A stretch of 57,908 nt of DNA from Neoluteolibacter marinus (GTDB lineage Bacteria > Verrucomicrobiota > Verrucomicrobiia > Verrucomicrobiales > Akkermansiaceae): assembly GCF_014904755.1 (NCBI RefSeq), contig NZ_JACZFQ010000123.1, positions 1 through 57,908 of the forward strand. The letters are read 5' to 3'. The notes under the pieces are model-generated. The model searched no databases, was not told where the DNA came from, and worked only from the letters and a program-made list of their open reading frames with translations. This document shows, piece after piece, positions 34,403 through 42,686 of the stretch. The position numbers were made by a program, and so were the translations under genes. Each line of letters starts with the position of its first letter. Positions within the stretch are counted from its first letter, which is position 1.

Positions 34403-34636
34403 TCACGACGGCTGCGGCTGCGGGATCACCGGGCGGGGCCGGGTGATCTCGAAGGGCGGCGCGCAGCGGTAGTCCTTCGCCGCCAGCTCGCCGGCGATCG
34501 CGTCGAACTCGGTGACCGTCGGCTCCCGCCGGTGGCACGGCTCCAGCGGCACGGGCAGCCCTTCCTCGATCACCTGGACGGTGACCTCGGCGCAGACGCC
34601 GGGACGAAGGGAGACGTAGATGCGGGTGGCGGTCAT
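34403..34636 (-). CDS. Small phage protein of unknown function
   Basis: This is a 77-aa product (MTATRIYVSLRPGVCAEVTVQVIEEGLPVPLEPCH...) with a beta-rich N-terminus and a Pro-rich tail (RPRPVIPQPQPS). It lies between the fibre-associated gene and the protease. No family is recognised. Confidence 0.5.
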   Translation of the reverse strand: MTATRIYVSLRPGVCAEVTVQVIEEGLPVPLEPCHRREPTVTEFDAIAGELAAKDYRCAPPFEITRPRPVIPQPQPS

Positions 34637-34640
34637 TGGA

Positions 34641-35183
34641 TCAGTCGGAAATCATCGCCAGCATCCCCGCCTTTGCCTCCTCCAGCTCCGGCGGGACCGC
34701 GATGGCCGCCAGATGCTTCCGGGCGAGGTCGTCCTTTCCGGCCTGGAGCAGGACACGGATGGTCGCGAAGTCGTTGGTGAAAAGGTGCTGCTGGTCTTCC
34801 GGGACCGCGGCCTTGAAGGCGGCGTTCAGCCCGGCGAGCTTCGCGCCGATGTCCGGCTTCGGCTGCCCGAGCGCGGCGGCGATGGCCTCGGCGTGGCTGG
34901 CCTCCAGCTTCGCGACCGCCTCGGCATGCGCGGCGTCCTTCGCCTCCAGCTCGGTCGCGTGGCTGGCCTTGATCGTCTCCAGCTCCGCCAATGCGGCCGT
35001 AGCGATCTCCCCGAGCACGTCGGCAGGGATCGGCAGCGGCACTTCCACGGCGGGCGCGGTGGTCTCCGAAATGACGTTGCCATCGTCGTCCCGAAGGACG
35101 GTCTTGTTCTCCCGCTGGACGGCGGCGATTTTTCCGTCCTTCCAGATGAAAAACAGGGTGTAGGGCTCGACTGTGGTGATCAT
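34641..35183 (-). CDS. Coiled-coil protein next to the tail fibre (possible fibre-assembly partner)
   Basis: This is a 180-aa protein. Residues 1-35 are beta-rich (MITTVEPYTLFFIWKDGKIAAVQRE), residues about 60-105 form an Ala/Glu coiled coil (HATELEAKDAAHAEAVAKLEASHAEA), and the C-terminal part is helical. The ATG overlaps the fibre gene stop. Small genes directly after fibres are often fibre chaperones; that role is inference from position only. Confidence 0.5.
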   Translation of the reverse strand: MITTVEPYTLFFIWKDGKIAAVQRENKTVLRDDDGNVISETTAPAVEVPLPIPADVLGEIATAALAELETIKASHATELEAKDAAHAEAVAKLEASHAEAIAAALGQPKPDIGAKLAGLNAAFKAAVPEDQQHLFTNDFATIRVLLQAGKDDLARKHLAAIAVPPELEEAKAGMLAMISD

Positions 35184-36265
35184 GTTGTGATTGCGGAATC
35201 GTCCTTGATGAGCAGCCAGCCGCCACGGTAGTAGGCAGGCTTGCCGCCTCCGGACTGGTTGGAGACGTAGATGATGGAGCCCTCCAAGGGCGTGCTGAGA
35301 GCGTTTGCGGCGGCGACGGTGTAGGAGCCCGGCCGGATCGCCCCGCCGGCAACAACGCGCCCACCCACCCCGAGCCCGCCGGACGTGCCGTTGCCGACGA
35401 CCACCGCCCCGGTGCTCGGGCTGGTGCTGGCGGTGGTCGCAGTAAAAAACGTGTCGCCTCCGCTGGTTTCGATGGTGAGGTTATTGCCGTTGGTCCAAAT
35501 GCTTTTGCAGTAGACTCTGTTCCACCGTTTTGTGCTGGAGCCCAGCTGGCAGGCGGAGTTCGTGGTTTCCGCCACCGGCTCGATTCGACAATCCGAATGG
35601 ATGTAGTTTGCTGATAGCGCGAGTGTGGTGCCACTCGTCACCGCTGTGCATGCGACGAGGCTCGTGATGTCCGTATTCGCGCCGGATGCCGCCGCTCCCA
35701 GCGCCGCCCGGTGAGCCGCCGCCGCGCTGCCGTCATAGGTCCACGACGCGCCACTCTCGTAGAAGCTCCCGTTGACCAGCGTCAGGTTGTCGAGCGTGAC
35801 CCCGCCGCCCGAGTTGTATTTCATCGGCGCGTCGCCGTTGTCCGTGCCGACCGATTGGAGGTCCGCCGTCAGCACTCGCGCCGCCAGCGCCGCCTCCAGC
35901 CCCACCACCGTGCTCTGCGCCTGAGTGCCCGTGTGGTTGGTCCGCTGGACTGCTGTCGCCTGTGCCGCTGCCGCGCTTCCTGCCGGGTCGTAGACTCCGG
36001 TGTGGTTGTGACCAACCGCCGAGTAGAGCGCGTCGAAGTACGTTTTCAGCGTCGCATTGAGGTTCGCCCAGCTCAGCTTCTTCAGCACATTGGCCGCGGC
36101 GGAATCGACCAGCGGCACCAGGTCAGCATCCACAGGCGTCGTCTTCGCGTCGGCGGCCGTGGTCTGCGTGGCGACGTCGCTGCCACCGCCGCCCGGCCCG
36201 CCTTCGTCCAGCGTCAGGGCGACTTCTTCGACCGCTTCGGTCACGTTGACGGTGATGCTGTCCAT
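35180..36265 (-). CDS. Tail-fibre-like protein located between head genes
   Basis: This is a 361-aa product rich in Gly, Ala, Thr and Asn. It contains fibre-type repeats (VGHNHTGVYDPAGSAAAA, RTNHTGTQAQSTVVGLEAAL) and a C-terminal beta-structured region with the fibre word LGSSTKRWNRVYCKSIWTNG, common near fibre tips of siphoviruses. It starts at the TGATG overlap with the 108-aa gene. Fibres normally follow tail genes, but this one sits between portal and protease. Confidence 0.65.
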   Translation of the reverse strand: MDSITVNVTEAVEEVALTLDEGGPGGGGSDVATQTTAADAKTTPVDADLVPLVDSAAANVLKKLSWANLNATLKTYFDALYSAVGHNHTGVYDPAGSAAAAQATAVQRTNHTGTQAQSTVVGLEAALAARVLTADLQSVGTDNGDAPMKYNSGGGVTLDNLTLVNGSFYESGASWTYDGSAAAAHRAALGAAASGANTDITSLVACTAVTSGTTLALSANYIHSDCRIEPVAETTNSACQLGSSTKRWNRVYCKSIWTNGNNLTIETSGGDTFFTATTASTSPSTGAVVVGNGTSGGLGVGGRVVAGGAIRPGSYTVAAANALSTPLEGSIIYVSNQSGGGKPAYYRGGWLLIKDDSAITT

Positions 36266-36591
36266 CAGACAATTCGCAGGGTGCCCTGCAGGTAGGTTTT
36301 CGGTTTGCCATCGGCGCGGATCACGCGCAGGCGGAGGTACCATTCGCCCGGCGGCAGCGGCAGCACCTGGGCCGGGATGGTCATGTCCCAGGTGGCGGCA
36401 TTGGCGATGGTCGCGGGCAGGCTCAGCCGCGGCCGGCCGGTCGGGCTCTTCTCCTGGTAGAACTCCAGCTCCGCGCTGGCCGCGGCGCTGTCCGGCGCGC
36501 TGTCATTGACCGTCACGCTGGACATGCGCAGCCCGTTCCAGCTGTCGCGCCACATCACGGGATCGGGGGAGTATCGCTGTGCCTCGGCCAT
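36265..36591 (-). CDS. Phage protein of unknown function (beta-sandwich-like)
   Basis: This is a 108-aa product. The central part (WNGLRMSSVTVNDSAPDSAAASAELEF, TWDMTIPAQVLPLPPGEWYLRLRVI) reads like the N-terminal BppU-type baseplate module of Gram-positive phages. It precedes the fibre gene with a 1-bp overlap, so it may anchor the fibre. Low certainty. Confidence 0.5.
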   Translation of the reverse strand: MAEAQRYSPDPVMWRDSWNGLRMSSVTVNDSAPDSAAASAELEFYQEKSPTGRPRLSLPATIANAATWDMTIPAQVLPLPPGEWYLRLRVIRADGKPKTYLQGTLRIV

Positions 36592-36593
36592 GA

Positions 36594-38747
36594 TCAGTAG
36601 GGGATGTCGTCGTTGTCGTTGCCCTCGATGTCGGACGTGTCCGGCCCGGCCACCGCCACCCGCACGCAGCGGCAGTTGATGACCTCTTCCGGCGGGCCCT
36701 CGGGATCACCGGGGAACTGCAGCTTCGCATCGCCCACGTCGAAGGGCTCGCCCGCCTCGCGGATCTGCCCGTGCGCCGCACGGTGGCTGTCACGCTCCCG
36801 CCCGTCGCCGGCCGCCAGCCACTTCGTCCACTCCACCCCCGCGGCGCGGAAGGTCATGTCGCGGGCGACCTCGTAGGAAACGGTGATCTCGGTGTTCGCG
36901 ATGGTGCGGGCGCGCACCTCGTCGATGCCCTGGAAGGTGCTCTTGATCGTCGCCGCCAGCTGCTCGTTGGTCTGGCCTTCGTCGATCGCGGTTTCCACCG
37001 CGGTCTTGACGTCCCGCCACACCCGTTCCCCGGCGTTCTTTAGACGGTTCTCCCGGCGGGCGATCGCCAGCGCCACCTCATCGGCCGGCATCGTCAGAGG
37101 ATCGTCCTTGCCCAGCTCATCGGTCCACAGCTCGGCACCGGCGGCTTCCATCGCATTGCGGTCGATCTGGGAAAGCCCCTGGATCCACTTCTCCAGCCAC
37201 GGCGCGAGATCGAAGAGGACGTCCAGGGCATCGCGGGTCTCCACCGACTTGCCGGCGGCGGCGGCTCCCAGCTTCCGCAGCGTCTCGGCGCGGGCGTCCA
37301 TCAGGTAGCGGGAGACCTTGCTCTTCATCCGCTTCTCCCACGGCTCGCGGCTGCGGTGGATCTGCTGCCACTGCTCGTTCGCCTTCGCCGTTTCAGCGGC
37401 TTTCAATGTCGCTTTGCGCCCCGCTTCACGGACCTTGAAAGCCTTCTCCAAATCGCCGACGGGATCGGGCTCTTCCTCCGCGTTCCCCTCTGCGACCTCC
37501 GCGTCTCCGCGGTTCGTTTCGATCTCGACCGGCACCAGGTTGAAGGGCACGCGGCCGATGTCATCACCGGGGAAGGGCGGTAGCTTCAGCCGCAGATACT
37601 CCGATGCCTCGCGCCACGGCACGCCGCGGTCCACCATCTTCGTGGCGCTCTCCAGCCGCTCCGCGCGCACCTGCTGCATGACCGAGTGCTCGTCGAAGTC
37701 GAAGGCCGCGAACCGCTGCTGCCCGCTGCGCAGGAACTCCACCTGCTCCAGCGCGTCGCAGATCATCGCCGCCAGCGGCATGCAGGTCTCCTCGATCAGC
37801 TTGAAGCGATCCGATGCCGACCCGACCGAGTAACTGGCCGTGATGGTGGTGAAGGACGGCGGCACGCCGAAGGCCAGGAAGACCTCCGCGGCATTGTTCA
37901 TCCGCTGGGCGACGTACGACGCATCCACGCTCTGCAGGCCAGGCTCCTTCACCTCGATGTCGCCGGTCAGGAAGACCGCGCGGAAGTCGCCGCGCTGTGC
38001 CAGCTCCCGCTTCTGCCGCAGCATCGCGGTGATCTGCTTTTGCTGCTCGTCGCTCGCCGTGCCGTCCTTGCCGATGACGTAGGGCCCGCGGTCGCCATTG
38101 TTCGACATCAGGTTCCGGGCGAAGACGCCGGCCGCGTAGTCGGATCCGGCCGCCAGCTGCGCCGCCTTCCAGTCCGCGAGTCCACGATATTCATTGTAGG
38201 GATTCCACTGCTTCTGGTGGACCACCTGGGCCGGGATCAGCGTTTCCCGCTTGCCGCGGCGGTCGGTGTAGAACCAGCCCAGCAGGTCGCCGTCGCTGCC
38301 CAGGATCTCCCGCATCTGGTCCGGCCGCGCCACGATCAGCGGGCTCTTCTTCTCCCGCCGGGACAGCCAGGTGTCATCCAGCACCAGGAAGAACTCGCCC
38401 TCCAGCAGCGACCAGCCGACCAGGGAGCGGATGAAGTCCGCCTTCGCCAGCGTGCCGCCGCGGGTCACCGCCGGCTTTTCCCAAAAGGCCCGGCAGTCGT
38501 CATCCTCCACCGGCACGTCACCGCTGCGGCTGTCCTGCGACCACTCGATCGGCACCATCTCCAGCGGGCCGGAGACATAGCGCACCGCACGATGCACCCA
38601 GGGCGAAAGCGCGTAGGGCTTGGTCAGCTTCGCGCCGCCGCCCATGCCGCCGTCCAGCACGCGGGCGAACATGCTCCGCCAGTCGCCCGACTTCGCCACC
38701 GGCTCGCCTGCGAGCTTCCCGGCCAGCCAGCTGCGGATCTTACCCAC
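36594..38747 (-). CDS. HK97-type portal protein fused to a MuF/SPP1 gp7-like head morphogenesis domain
   Basis: This is a 717-aa fusion. Residues about 25-420 form an HK97-family portal (SPWVHRAVRYVSGPLEMVPIEW, SLVGWSLLEGEFFLVL, QWNPYNEYRG, FGVPPSFT). After a linker, residues about 600-710 carry the head-morphogenesis signature RARTIANTEITVSYEVARDMTF, WTKWLAAGDGRERDSHRAAHG and VINCRCVRV. A strong Shine-Dalgarno (AAAGGAGG) lies 5 nt before the GTG at 38747, which decides the start. Such fusions make the portal and the minor head protein one polypeptide. Mu itself uses a different portal (gp29/DUF935), so this is a modular swap. Confidence 0.85.
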   Translation of the reverse strand: MGKIRSWLAGKLAGEPVAKSGDWRSMFARVLDGGMGGGAKLTKPYALSPWVHRAVRYVSGPLEMVPIEWSQDSRSGDVPVEDDDCRAFWEKPAVTRGGTLAKADFIRSLVGWSLLEGEFFLVLDDTWLSRREKKSPLIVARPDQMREILGSDGDLLGWFYTDRRGKRETLIPAQVVHQKQWNPYNEYRGLADWKAAQLAAGSDYAAGVFARNLMSNNGDRGPYVIGKDGTASDEQQKQITAMLRQKRELAQRGDFRAVFLTGDIEVKEPGLQSVDASYVAQRMNNAAEVFLAFGVPPSFTTITASYSVGSASDRFKLIEETCMPLAAMICDALEQVEFLRSGQQRFAAFDFDEHSVMQQVRAERLESATKMVDRGVPWREASEYLRLKLPPFPGDDIGRVPFNLVPVEIETNRGDAEVAEGNAEEEPDPVGDLEKAFKVREAGRKATLKAAETAKANEQWQQIHRSREPWEKRMKSKVSRYLMDARAETLRKLGAAAAGKSVETRDALDVLFDLAPWLEKWIQGLSQIDRNAMEAAGAELWTDELGKDDPLTMPADEVALAIARRENRLKNAGERVWRDVKTAVETAIDEGQTNEQLAATIKSTFQGIDEVRARTIANTEITVSYEVARDMTFRAAGVEWTKWLAAGDGRERDSHRAAHGQIREAGEPFDVGDAKLQFPGDPEGPPEEVINCRCVRVAVAGPDTSDIEGNDNDDIPY

Positions 38748-38824
38748 GGGCACCTCCTTTTTTGCCGCTAGATTCGGATTTGCGAACCTTCCCGTCTGGT
38801 TGACTGCTGGAAGCCGTTGAAAAC

Positions 38825-38836
38825 CCGTTTAAACGG
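38825..38836. repeat. 12-bp perfect palindrome (CCGTTTAAACGG) in the spacer before the portal gene
   Basis: It lies in a 190-bp non-coding spacer between terminase and portal genes. The sequence from 38813 (GCCGTTGAAAACCCGTTT) matches 16 of 18 positions of a sequence just inside the left prophage end (21110-21127). It could be an operator or promoter-linked element; no function is shown. The rest of the spacer shows nothing I can name. Confidence 0.4.
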
Positions 38837-38948
38837 CCCGTAGAGCGCCCGAAGGCGAAAATGCGGGCAACTACGCCCGGAAGCCGGGGCGTCCGGTTGG
38901 CGGCGAAAACTGCGCGGTGGCGTTCGGAGGGCAGCATGAACGTGGATT

Positions 38949-40304
38949 TTAGCAGAGGTGCGCGGTGTAGTTGGCCCCCGGCTTGCGGGCGGCATGGGTC
39001 GCCAGGGCGAGGCCCCAAAAGCGGTCGGCGTGGCCGTTCTTCCCGCGGTCGGCGGCGAAGCGGATGTTCCCTGCCGGGGTGGTCTCCTTGCGGATGGCGC
39101 GGATGTCGCTCTTCAGCGCATCATCGGTGAAGGGCAGGCGGTAGGCGTGGTCCTCGAAGGTACTGCGCACCGGATAGGCCAGCTCCTCTTTCATCGGCCC
39201 GGTGAAGGTGATGCCCTCCACCTTGTACTTCCCGAAGCGCTGCGCCGCCCGCTCCGCGAACTGCCGGCCGATCCCGGTCTGGTCGATGCAGGTGCGCTTG
39301 CAGACCGCGAGCCACGGGTAGAGCCGCGCCTCCTGTTCGGAGAAGGGCAGACCCTTCAGGTCGATCCGCTTGCGCACCAGGTAGCGCCCGCCGGAAAGCT
39401 CCAGCATGGTAAAGCTGGTCAGGTCGTGGTCGCGGCCGATGTCCAGGCCGCCGAAGAGTTCCCGGCCCGGCGTCTCGTCCATCCGCAGATCCCACGATTC
39501 GCCCTTCCTGTAGCAGCAGGCGTCGATCAGCGCCCACTCGATGAAGGCGCTGGCATCGTCGGCCGGGACGCACATGTATTCCTGCTGGAACATCTCCTCG
39601 TCGGCCGCGCCCTTGCGGATGAAGTCGAAGTAGGCGGCCTCGTCCATGTCCTGCCGCTCGTCGTCCTTCGGCAGCTTCGACTGCAGCTTGTAGAGGAAGC
39701 CCTGGTCCAGGGCGTCCTGCAGCGTAACGCGGTGGAGGGAGAAGCCCTTCGGGTTCTTCTTCTCCCGGATCTCGCGGATCAGCGTGTTGAAGAAGTTCCC
39801 GCTGCCGCGGTGCGTGCTGAAGATCTCCAGCTGGCCGCCCCAGGTGATGCCGGGGTAGGCGATCGAGTAGAGCTTCCGCGGATCCGGGTGCAGGGCGAAC
39901 TCGTCCAGCACGCGGTCGCCTCGCTTGCCGGCCTGGGCGTCCGGGTTGGACGACATGGAGTGCAGCCGCAGCGTGTTCGCCAGCGCCAGCGTGTAGGCGG
40001 TGTTGCCCTTGTCATCCACGACGGTCTCGCCCAGGTCCCGCGCCGCCAGCTCCAGCATCTTGGAGAATCCCTTGCAGTCCTCCAGGAAGAGCCGCGCCTG
40101 GATGTCATCGCGGGAAGAGATCCACGCATCCAGCGCGGCCGACTGCAGCGACTTGCGGGACACCAGCCCGTAGGCCGTCGCCCAGGTCCAGCCGATCTGC
40201 CGGGACTTCTCCGCCAGCTTCAGCCGCGAGCGGTCCTTCACCCACGCCGCCTGATAGGGCAGCAGGAGTGTCTTCCTCGCGGGGATGATCGTGGCGCGTC
40301 CCAT
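38949..40304 (-). CDS. Terminase large subunit (Mu gp28-like)
   Basis: This ATPase/nuclease motor packages phage DNA. The 451-aa product starts MGRATIIPARKTLLLPYQAAWVKD and shows the Walker A-equivalent SRQIGWTWATAYGL (lacking a classic GKS, as in gp28), the acidic Walker B region GDRVLDEFALHPD, and a nuclease domain with LFGGLDIGRDHDLT and later RFAADRGKNGHADRFWGL. I start at the ATG at 40304, 5 bp after the small terminase stop. Headful packaging with host DNA at the ends would be expected if it follows Mu. Confidence 0.88.
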   Translation of the reverse strand: MGRATIIPARKTLLLPYQAAWVKDRSRLKLAEKSRQIGWTWATAYGLVSRKSLQSAALDAWISSRDDIQARLFLEDCKGFSKMLELAARDLGETVVDDKGNTAYTLALANTLRLHSMSSNPDAQAGKRGDRVLDEFALHPDPRKLYSIAYPGITWGGQLEIFSTHRGSGNFFNTLIREIREKKNPKGFSLHRVTLQDALDQGFLYKLQSKLPKDDERQDMDEAAYFDFIRKGAADEEMFQQEYMCVPADDASAFIEWALIDACCYRKGESWDLRMDETPGRELFGGLDIGRDHDLTSFTMLELSGGRYLVRKRIDLKGLPFSEQEARLYPWLAVCKRTCIDQTGIGRQFAERAAQRFGKYKVEGITFTGPMKEELAYPVRSTFEDHAYRLPFTDDALKSDIRAIRKETTPAGNIRFAADRGKNGHADRFWGLALATHAARKPGANYTAHLC

Positions 40305-40309
40305 GTCCG

Positions 40310-40891
40310 TTAGAGCAAGCCGGCGGCCTCCTCGATCTCCGCCAGCGTTTCGGCGGTAAGCCCGCCTTTCGACTTCGCCTTCTGGGTGATGGCGGCGAGC
40401 TTCGCCTTCGCCTCGGCTGCAGCAGCCTCCAGCAAGACCAGCTTCCGCCGGTCCAGCTCCAGCGCCATCCGCCGCGACCTCTCCCGCACCAGCGCGGTGA
40501 AGGTCTTGGCGTCGCCGTGCTCGATGCTCTCCGCGGTGAAGATCATCTGCCCGTACTTCTCCAGGTCGTCCGGCGTCGCGTCGGGGTGATCCTGGGCAAA
40601 CTCCAGCGTCGCCTGCTGGGCGCGCGAGGCGGCCTTCTCCATCCGCTTCTTGAGCGAATACCAGGAGTGCCACTCCGAGAACGTGGAAAGCGCGCACTCC
40701 ACGCCGAACTCTTCCTGGAGATGCACCATGGCGGCCTCCAGCGTGCAGGGCGGCGTCTCCTTGTCGGTCGGATGCAGCAGCAGCCAGAGCGTCTCCTGGT
40801 CCGCCTCCGGCAGGTTCTTGACCTTCGCGTTCGCGTGGGTCTTGCGCGGCGCGGCGTCCCAGTCGGGCTTGGCTTTCTTTCGCTTGGCCAT
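40310..40891 (-). CDS. Terminase small subunit (Mu gp27-like, DUF3486 type)
   Basis: This is a 193-aa product of Mu gp27 type. The N-terminal part contains a helix-turn-helix-like segment (CTLEAAMVHLQEEFGVECALSTFSEWHSWY), and the C-terminal half is a long helix (RERSRRMALELDRRKLVLLEAAAAEAKAKL). It directly precedes the large subunit. It should recognise the packaging start. Confidence 0.78.
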   Translation of the reverse strand: MAKRKKAKPDWDAAPRKTHANAKVKNLPEADQETLWLLLHPTDKETPPCTLEAAMVHLQEEFGVECALSTFSEWHSWYSLKKRMEKAASRAQQATLEFAQDHPDATPDDLEKYGQMIFTAESIEHGDAKTFTALVRERSRRMALELDRRKLVLLEAAAAEAKAKLAAITQKAKSKGGLTAETLAEIEEAAGLL

Positions 40892-41164
40892 TCACTTCAG
40901 GGATTGCTTGGCGAGGCCGTGGTGGGTGATCCGCCACTCGCGCTCGTCGGTGTCTTCATTCTCCGCCGTCGAGACGAAGTCCTTGCCCAGGTTCCACTCG
41001 GCGGCGGTCAGGATCGCACTGTCGTCGGCGGAGTTCACCGGCAGCAGCTCGCGCACGGCACGGCACAGCATCTCGTCGGTCAGGCCGTATCCGGGTGCCA
41101 TTGCCAGGACTTCGCGCACCAGGGCTCGCAGGGTGCCGTCTTTTGCTTTGGGTTTCTCAGCCAC
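40892..41164 (-). CDS. Small phage protein before terminase (unknown function)
   Basis: This is a 90-aa product from a GTG overlapping the upstream gene by 8 bp (VAEKPKAKDGTLRALVREVL). It contains a winged-helix-like middle (MLCRAVRELLPVNSADDSAILTAAEWNLGKD) and ends ITHHGLAKQSLK. Its frame extends upstream only inside the preceding gene. Mu has small genes at the same place (gp26 region), whose function is also unclear. Confidence 0.55.
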   Translation of the reverse strand: MAEKPKAKDGTLRALVREVLAMAPGYGLTDEMLCRAVRELLPVNSADDSAILTAAEWNLGKDFVSTAENEDTDEREWRITHHGLAKQSLK

Positions 41165-41666
41165 GGGTGTTCGGTTTCTTGAAAGCTTCAGTTGCCACGC
41201 GCTCGAAGCGCCCGGCGATGTCCACGCCGGCCTCGACCTTGGCGATCCGCTCGCCTTGTTCCTTGAAGGTGTTGGCGGCGTCGTCCTTGTCCTCGCGCAG
41301 CTGGTTCCACAGCGCGACTCGCCCATCCACCCCGGTCTTGGCCGCCCGCTCGATCGTGGCGAGCAGCTCCATATGCTTCCGCTCGACCCGTTCATTCTGG
41401 GTGGAGATCAGCCCTTCAAGCTTGGCGAAGTCCACCCGCACCTCGGCGCGCAGCGCGTCGAACTCCCGCCGGCTGACGAAGTGATCCTGCATCTGGACCT
41501 GCAGCGGCTGCGGGTCGATGGTCACCTTCTTCGAGTCGATGATCTTCTTGCCCAGGAAGGCACCGCCACCGCCCATGACGGTGACCACGGCGATCAAGAG
41601 ATAGGCGACGACATCGGCCGGGATCGAAGGGGCCGGAGTGTTGGCGAGCAGCGCGAGCAGATACAT
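41157..41666 (-). CDS. Membrane-anchored coiled-coil protein (Mu gp25/DUF2730-like position)
   Basis: This is a 169-aa product starting MYLLALLANTPAPSIPADVV. One membrane helix (AYLLIAVVTVMGGGGAFLG) is followed by a long coiled coil (FDALRAEVRVDFAKLEGLISTQNERVERKHMELL...). The topology fits DUF2730 of Mu-like phages, or an inner-membrane spanin. The start was chosen as the first ATG after the preceding stop. Confidence 0.6.
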   Translation of the reverse strand: MYLLALLANTPAPSIPADVVAYLLIAVVTVMGGGGAFLGKKIIDSKKVTIDPQPLQVQMQDHFVSRREFDALRAEVRVDFAKLEGLISTQNERVERKHMELLATIERAAKTGVDGRVALWNQLREDKDDAANTFKEQGERIAKVEAGVDIAGRFERVATEAFKKPNTRG

Positions 41667-41676
41667 GGGGGTCGGT

Positions 41677-41880
41677 TCAGGCGGTGGGTGTGTGGTCTTT
41701 GAGGAATCGTTCGGCGGCCTCCAGCTCCGCGAGGCCCAGGATGAAGCCGCGGACACCGCGACCGCTGCCTTCGCGCAGCCAGACGACCAGCGCGCGCAGC
41801 TCCGAATGCGTGAGCCGGCCGATGAACTCGGCGGGCTTCTCACGGTCGCAGGCCGTGCGGAACAGGGCCTCGGGGTTCAT
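41677..41880 (-). CDS. Small phage protein of unknown function
   Basis: This is a 67-aa helical product (MNPEALFRTACDREKPAEFIGRLTHSELRALVVWLREG...). Its ATG overlaps the endolysin stop by 4 bp, so its translation is probably coupled. No membrane helix and no motif; perhaps a lysis accessory. Confidence 0.5.
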   Translation of the reverse strand: MNPEALFRTACDREKPAEFIGRLTHSELRALVVWLREGSGRGVRGFILGLAELEAAERFLKDHTPTA

Positions 41881-42503
41881 AGAATGGATCCCTCCGCCTG
41901 ATAGAGTTTCCGCTTTGTCGCCATGGTCAGGCCGGTGGCAACTTCATAGTGGGGAAGGTCGGTCAGGGACTTCCAGGAGCCGCCCCACTCAAGACCGCAG
42001 GTCGCGGCATGTTCACTGCAGGCCCGGTGGACCTTGGCGGCGAGCTGCTGCTGGCTCTTGTTCCCGCCGTCGAGGTAGGCACCGGCAAGGAACACGCCCG
42101 CGTCCGCGGCGATCCCGAAGTTGTGGTTGCTCTGGCCGCCCTTCGCATTGGTCACCTTCGCGCCCGGCTTGGTGCGGCCCTGGGCGTAGAGCGCGTCTTG
42201 TTCCTTCCAGGTGCGGTTCCCACCGATCAGGACATAGTCACAACCCAGCGTCGCCGCGGTGGCTTTCGCCAGCCGCATGAAGCGGCCGAACATCGGCACC
42301 GCCTTCGGATCCATGGTGGCGAGGATGCCCAGGGTTCGCGTATCCAGATCGTCCGCCCCGTTCATGAGCGGGTGAGGAGCCTTGGCGTCTTCCCCGCGCA
42401 GCTCGCGCAGGACGGCAGCGGCCGTCGCCGGCCCGAAGATCCCGTCCACCTCTGCGCCGACGTGGCGCTGGATGTCCTTGATGCTGGATCGCAGGTCTTT
42501 CAT
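41877..42503 (-). CDS. M15-family endolysin (L-alanyl-D-glutamate peptidase type) with an N-terminal peptidoglycan-binding segment
   Basis: This is a 208-aa lysis enzyme. Residues 1-35 (MKDLRSSIKDIQRHVGAEVDGIFGPATAAAVLREL) are a PG_binding_1-like repeat. The catalytic M15 domain has the zinc motif SNHNFGIAADAG (H..D) and the second His in LPHYE, plus WGGSW. It cuts peptide stems in the cell wall. There is no signal peptide, so a holin is needed; a candidate is encoded upstream. Confidence 0.85.
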   Translation of the reverse strand: MKDLRSSIKDIQRHVGAEVDGIFGPATAAAVLRELRGEDAKAPHPLMNGADDLDTRTLGILATMDPKAVPMFGRFMRLAKATAATLGCDYVLIGGNRTWKEQDALYAQGRTKPGAKVTNAKGGQSNHNFGIAADAGVFLAGAYLDGGNKSQQQLAAKVHRACSEHAATCGLEWGGSWKSLTDLPHYEVATGLTMATKRKLYQAEGSIL

Positions 42504-42517
42504 GGATTTTTCCGGTG

Positions 42518-42552
42518 CCCGCCATGGCCCGGCCGTCGCAGGCCATGGCGGG
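42518..42552 (-). promoter_or_regulatory. Strong 12-bp-stem hairpin just upstream of the endolysin gene
   Basis: CCCGCCATGGCC and GGCCATGGCGGG pair perfectly around an 11-nt loop. On the coding strand the hairpin ends about 14 nt before the endolysin ATG, where a weak GGAAAAA is the only ribosome-binding candidate. It could control endolysin translation, or stop part of the transcripts from upstream. Stem stability is visible; the role is inference. Confidence 0.5.
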
Positions 42553-42686
42553 ACTTGTCGCGTGTTCTTCGGACGGCTGCCTCGGGTCTCGGTGTGGTAT
42601 TTGTTAGAGGGAGGGGGAGTGCTCGGGCATCCTGGTCGTGCAGGTCCGCGGCAGATTCATCGCGCGCCATCACTCCCCCGAAAGCT

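Noticed and set aside
34826-35083. Additional Arg/Pro-rich frames in the Ala/Glu-rich coiled-coil gene
   Set aside because: These are frame shadows of a repetitive coding sequence; the 34641-35183 frame has the overlap with the fibre gene and a coherent coiled coil.
38949-40937. 662-codon version of the large terminase starting at 40937
   Set aside because: The extra 211 residues overlap the small terminase gene completely and are Arg/Gly-rich; the ATG at 40304 gives the normal start 5 bp after the small-subunit stop.
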